Assembly (NCBI GenBank): GCA_037976565.1
Contig: CP137674.1
Coordinates: 31,093,047-31,157,046 of the forward strand
Length of the DNA stretch: 64,000 bases
Source: Mesocentrotus franciscanus
Lineage: Eukaryota; Echinodermata; Echinoidea; Camarodonta; Strongylocentrotidae
Reading direction: 5' to 3'
Of this stretch, positions 61,990 to 64,000 are shown in pieces. Each line of letters begins with the position of its first letter. The stretch's first letter is position 1. The notes under the pieces were generated by a model that had not been told where the DNA came from, made no database searches, and saw only the letters and a list, made by a program, of their open reading frames with translations. Made by a program: the position numbers and the translations under genes.

Positions 61990-64000
61990 ATATCTGACAA
62001 TCCATTACATACTTATAACTTGTTTTAATCATTCAACAAGCATAAACTAAATATGTACCACTTTATCCTTCAAATTTTTCTGGATAAGATTTACCAGCAA
62101 ACTGACAAGAAATGCTTCGGTGCAAAGATTGAGAGCAATGCAAATTTCAGTGGGCTATTATGAGTATTTAGACATAGTAGTAAAAGGGCATAAACTATAA
62201 AGAATTCCAGTGCAGGTGAACACCTTCCTGCCGGGCAAATAACAAACGAGGTATTGTCAATTATATGTCATCATCACCTAGATTCAGAATTTCATGCAAT
62301 AAACCATCTATTACACGCCGGCACCACCTCACAGCCCAAATGGACCAACGTCACTGGAGTGCAAGAACATAAGGTAAACACAAAGCGAGGGCAGCAGCCA
62401 AAAAGCCTGCGGAGCTAGGAAAATATTGAAGTGAAGATGAGATGGCCTAATTGTCCCATTTATGACAGACAATCTGTCAAGATGACATCTTAAAGACACT
62501 AGTCTCATCCCATGAGGCTTTTAGGACAATACTTAGAGGAGGGTCCCGACACATTAGTTTGTTGGCTTTTTATCTTTGATCGTATATGCATCGCTGATGT
62601 GATCCTTCTATTTCTCCTGTGTCTTTCTATCTCCATGTGCATGGACAAGCAATAAAGAGTTCAAGCCTGCAATCATCCACCTGATGACCCCCCTCTTCCA
62701 GAAGAAGCTATAATTGGATCATATTCAACTGATAACAGCTAAAATTTACATTGAGACCTTAGTTTCTCTTAAAATCTTTAACTCAGTATGGTTTTATAAT
62801 GCATTATATCAAACTCTATAATAATTGGAAGAGGCTAGTATTTTATTTCTTTTCTAATCATGCTAATAAGTTGCAGCTTTGCAATGTCAATCTTGATTCC
62901 TTAAATGTGAAGTCTCAGATAACTCAAAATGGGGTGTATGAAAAATACTTGTTACATCAAAATATAATTACATTCGACTTGAACCTGAATGTGTTACCTT
63001 GATATCTATGTGAAAAACAGTTAGAAGAGGTTGAATTATAATTCAATAAACAATGAAGTGAAAGGGGACTGAAATAATATCCTGTTAAGTCTCCTCCTGT
63101 TTCTAATGTGTATTAACCAAGCACCTAGAATATTGTACGAAGAGATGCAGAGTTGCAGACACAAGGAAAGGGAAACTCACTTACTCTCTCATCTCTCCTC
63201 TGCTCCTCCTAAACTTTATTTGCGATTGAGATTTCCTTTCCTTATTTGGTTCAGTAAGCCTAAGATGTATTCACTTTGAAATTGTGCAGGCATTCCCTTA
63301 CATGAAACCCTCTAGCAGAGGGCCGATAATTGGCTATCTATGACTGCCACATCACCCCAATTTCCTAACTACAAGTGAGTTATCATGCAGATAGTTTCCC
63401 GTCAAAATGAGGCTTTGTTTGGGCAGCTGCAGCCTCATCATATTTAATGTCACCCTCTTTCTCTAGATTTTAAACCATTCAAGAAATTCCTAGCTCTTTT
63501 GCAAATTCTGTTTCCTTAAACGCCTCCCAGACAATACTAGTCTTTGAGTTCAAACCTATTTCTTAACATATTTCCACCATCACCTATTACACTATTACTA
63601 ATTTAATAAACAAAATAAATCATGAATATATAATCGTGATCATAAATATACATATAACTCATTTTCTTCTGCTGGTGTTAACAATCATTTTTAATTTTCT
63701 ACTGTGATGAAATCAATTTTATGACATTACTAATATTCCATCATTCATTTTAAAATAGTTTAATGGCATCAATATTTTGTCAAGAGCAAATCAAATTTTA
63801 ATGTGTGTACAGACTACAGAACCTATAATAAACATTCCTCATTAAATGTACATGTAGTAGATGTAGATGTAGTAGAAGTAGAAGTAGTATACAATACCAC
63901 ATTCAAAGCTTGTATTTTACATTAGTTGTTCATATTCAATTACTAGTATTACTGAACTATTCACTGACTTATTGACTGATTCAAATGAGAACTGAATACA

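Larger units (their letters stand above)
31494..64000 (-). other. upstream intron or 5' flank of ROR, no exon recognised
   Basis: More than 32 kb without a supportable coding exon. It contains a SINE, DNA transposon remnants, a minisatellite and microsatellites, listed separately, plus short repeat tails such as 'gcgctatataagaaac' near 44910 and 'cactttataagaaacg' with ATT triplets near 41348-41390. Repeat-poor, GC-balanced blocks at about 36280-36490, 38700-39000, 49980-50240, 53980-54260, 57580-58080, 61030-61380 and 62220-62640 are candidate regulatory sequence. Long first introns are usual for vertebrate ROR genes, so an off-window first exon is reasonable. Confidence 0.45.

Overview
This is a metazoan nuclear genomic window of about 64 kb. 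It is AT-rich and intron-dominated, full of microsatellites and small inverted-repeat transposons, and has no prokaryotic-style gene packing. I infer an echinoderm, most likely a sea urchin. The reasons are the tRNA-derived SINE at 39841, the frequent TACATGTA and GTAGGCCTA-type words, and the kinds of short DNA transposons present. I could not confirm the species.

Only one protein-coding locus is supportable. It lies on the minus strand and I identify it as a receptor tyrosine kinase-like orphan receptor (ROR family, Wnt5a co-receptor). Its extracellular immunoglobulin domain is a single 308-bp exon (14081-14388) that carries the ROR signature before the domain (YIAIDAPMNN; vertebrate ROR1 has YLTLDEPMNN), the C...W...DTGxYxC Ig core, and consensus splice sites. 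Upstream on the minus strand (31406-31493) is an 88-bp Ser/Thr/Pro-rich linker exon whose end phase (2) fits the Ig exon exactly. Between them (18269-18351) is a second candidate upstream exon. It starts with ATG in a strong context after an in-frame stop, encodes a signal peptide, and also ends in phase 2. I therefore infer two N-termini: a long form that uses the linker exon and a start site outside the identified exons, and a short form from an internal promoter. A 31-bp candidate microexon (3090-3120) may continue the chain toward the Frizzled-like cysteine-rich domain. That domain, the kringle, the membrane span and the kinase are not visible and presumably lie beyond base 1.

Layout: 1-3089 is sequence downstream of the microexon, with a tandem array of palindromic units. 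3121-14080 is an intron rich in terminal-inverted-repeat elements. 14081-14388 is the Ig exon. 14389-18268 is an intron. 18269-20350 is the alternative first exon with a putative 5' UTR and promoter. 20350-31405 is intron, including a 640-bp foldback and a long pentanucleotide repeat. 31406-31493 is the linker exon. 31494-64000 is read as upstream intron or 5' flank, with a SINE, a hAT-type element, a mariner-type MITE, a minisatellite and a foldback.

The most unusual non-coding signal is a small palindromic element. Its arms resemble GAGCCAGAAGGGCATTAACT and a short loop separates them. It recurs at least seven times as dispersed near-complete copies across 36 kb and also forms a degenerate tandem array at 1250-1790. 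Most of the long open frames in the window are microsatellite or transposon artefacts.
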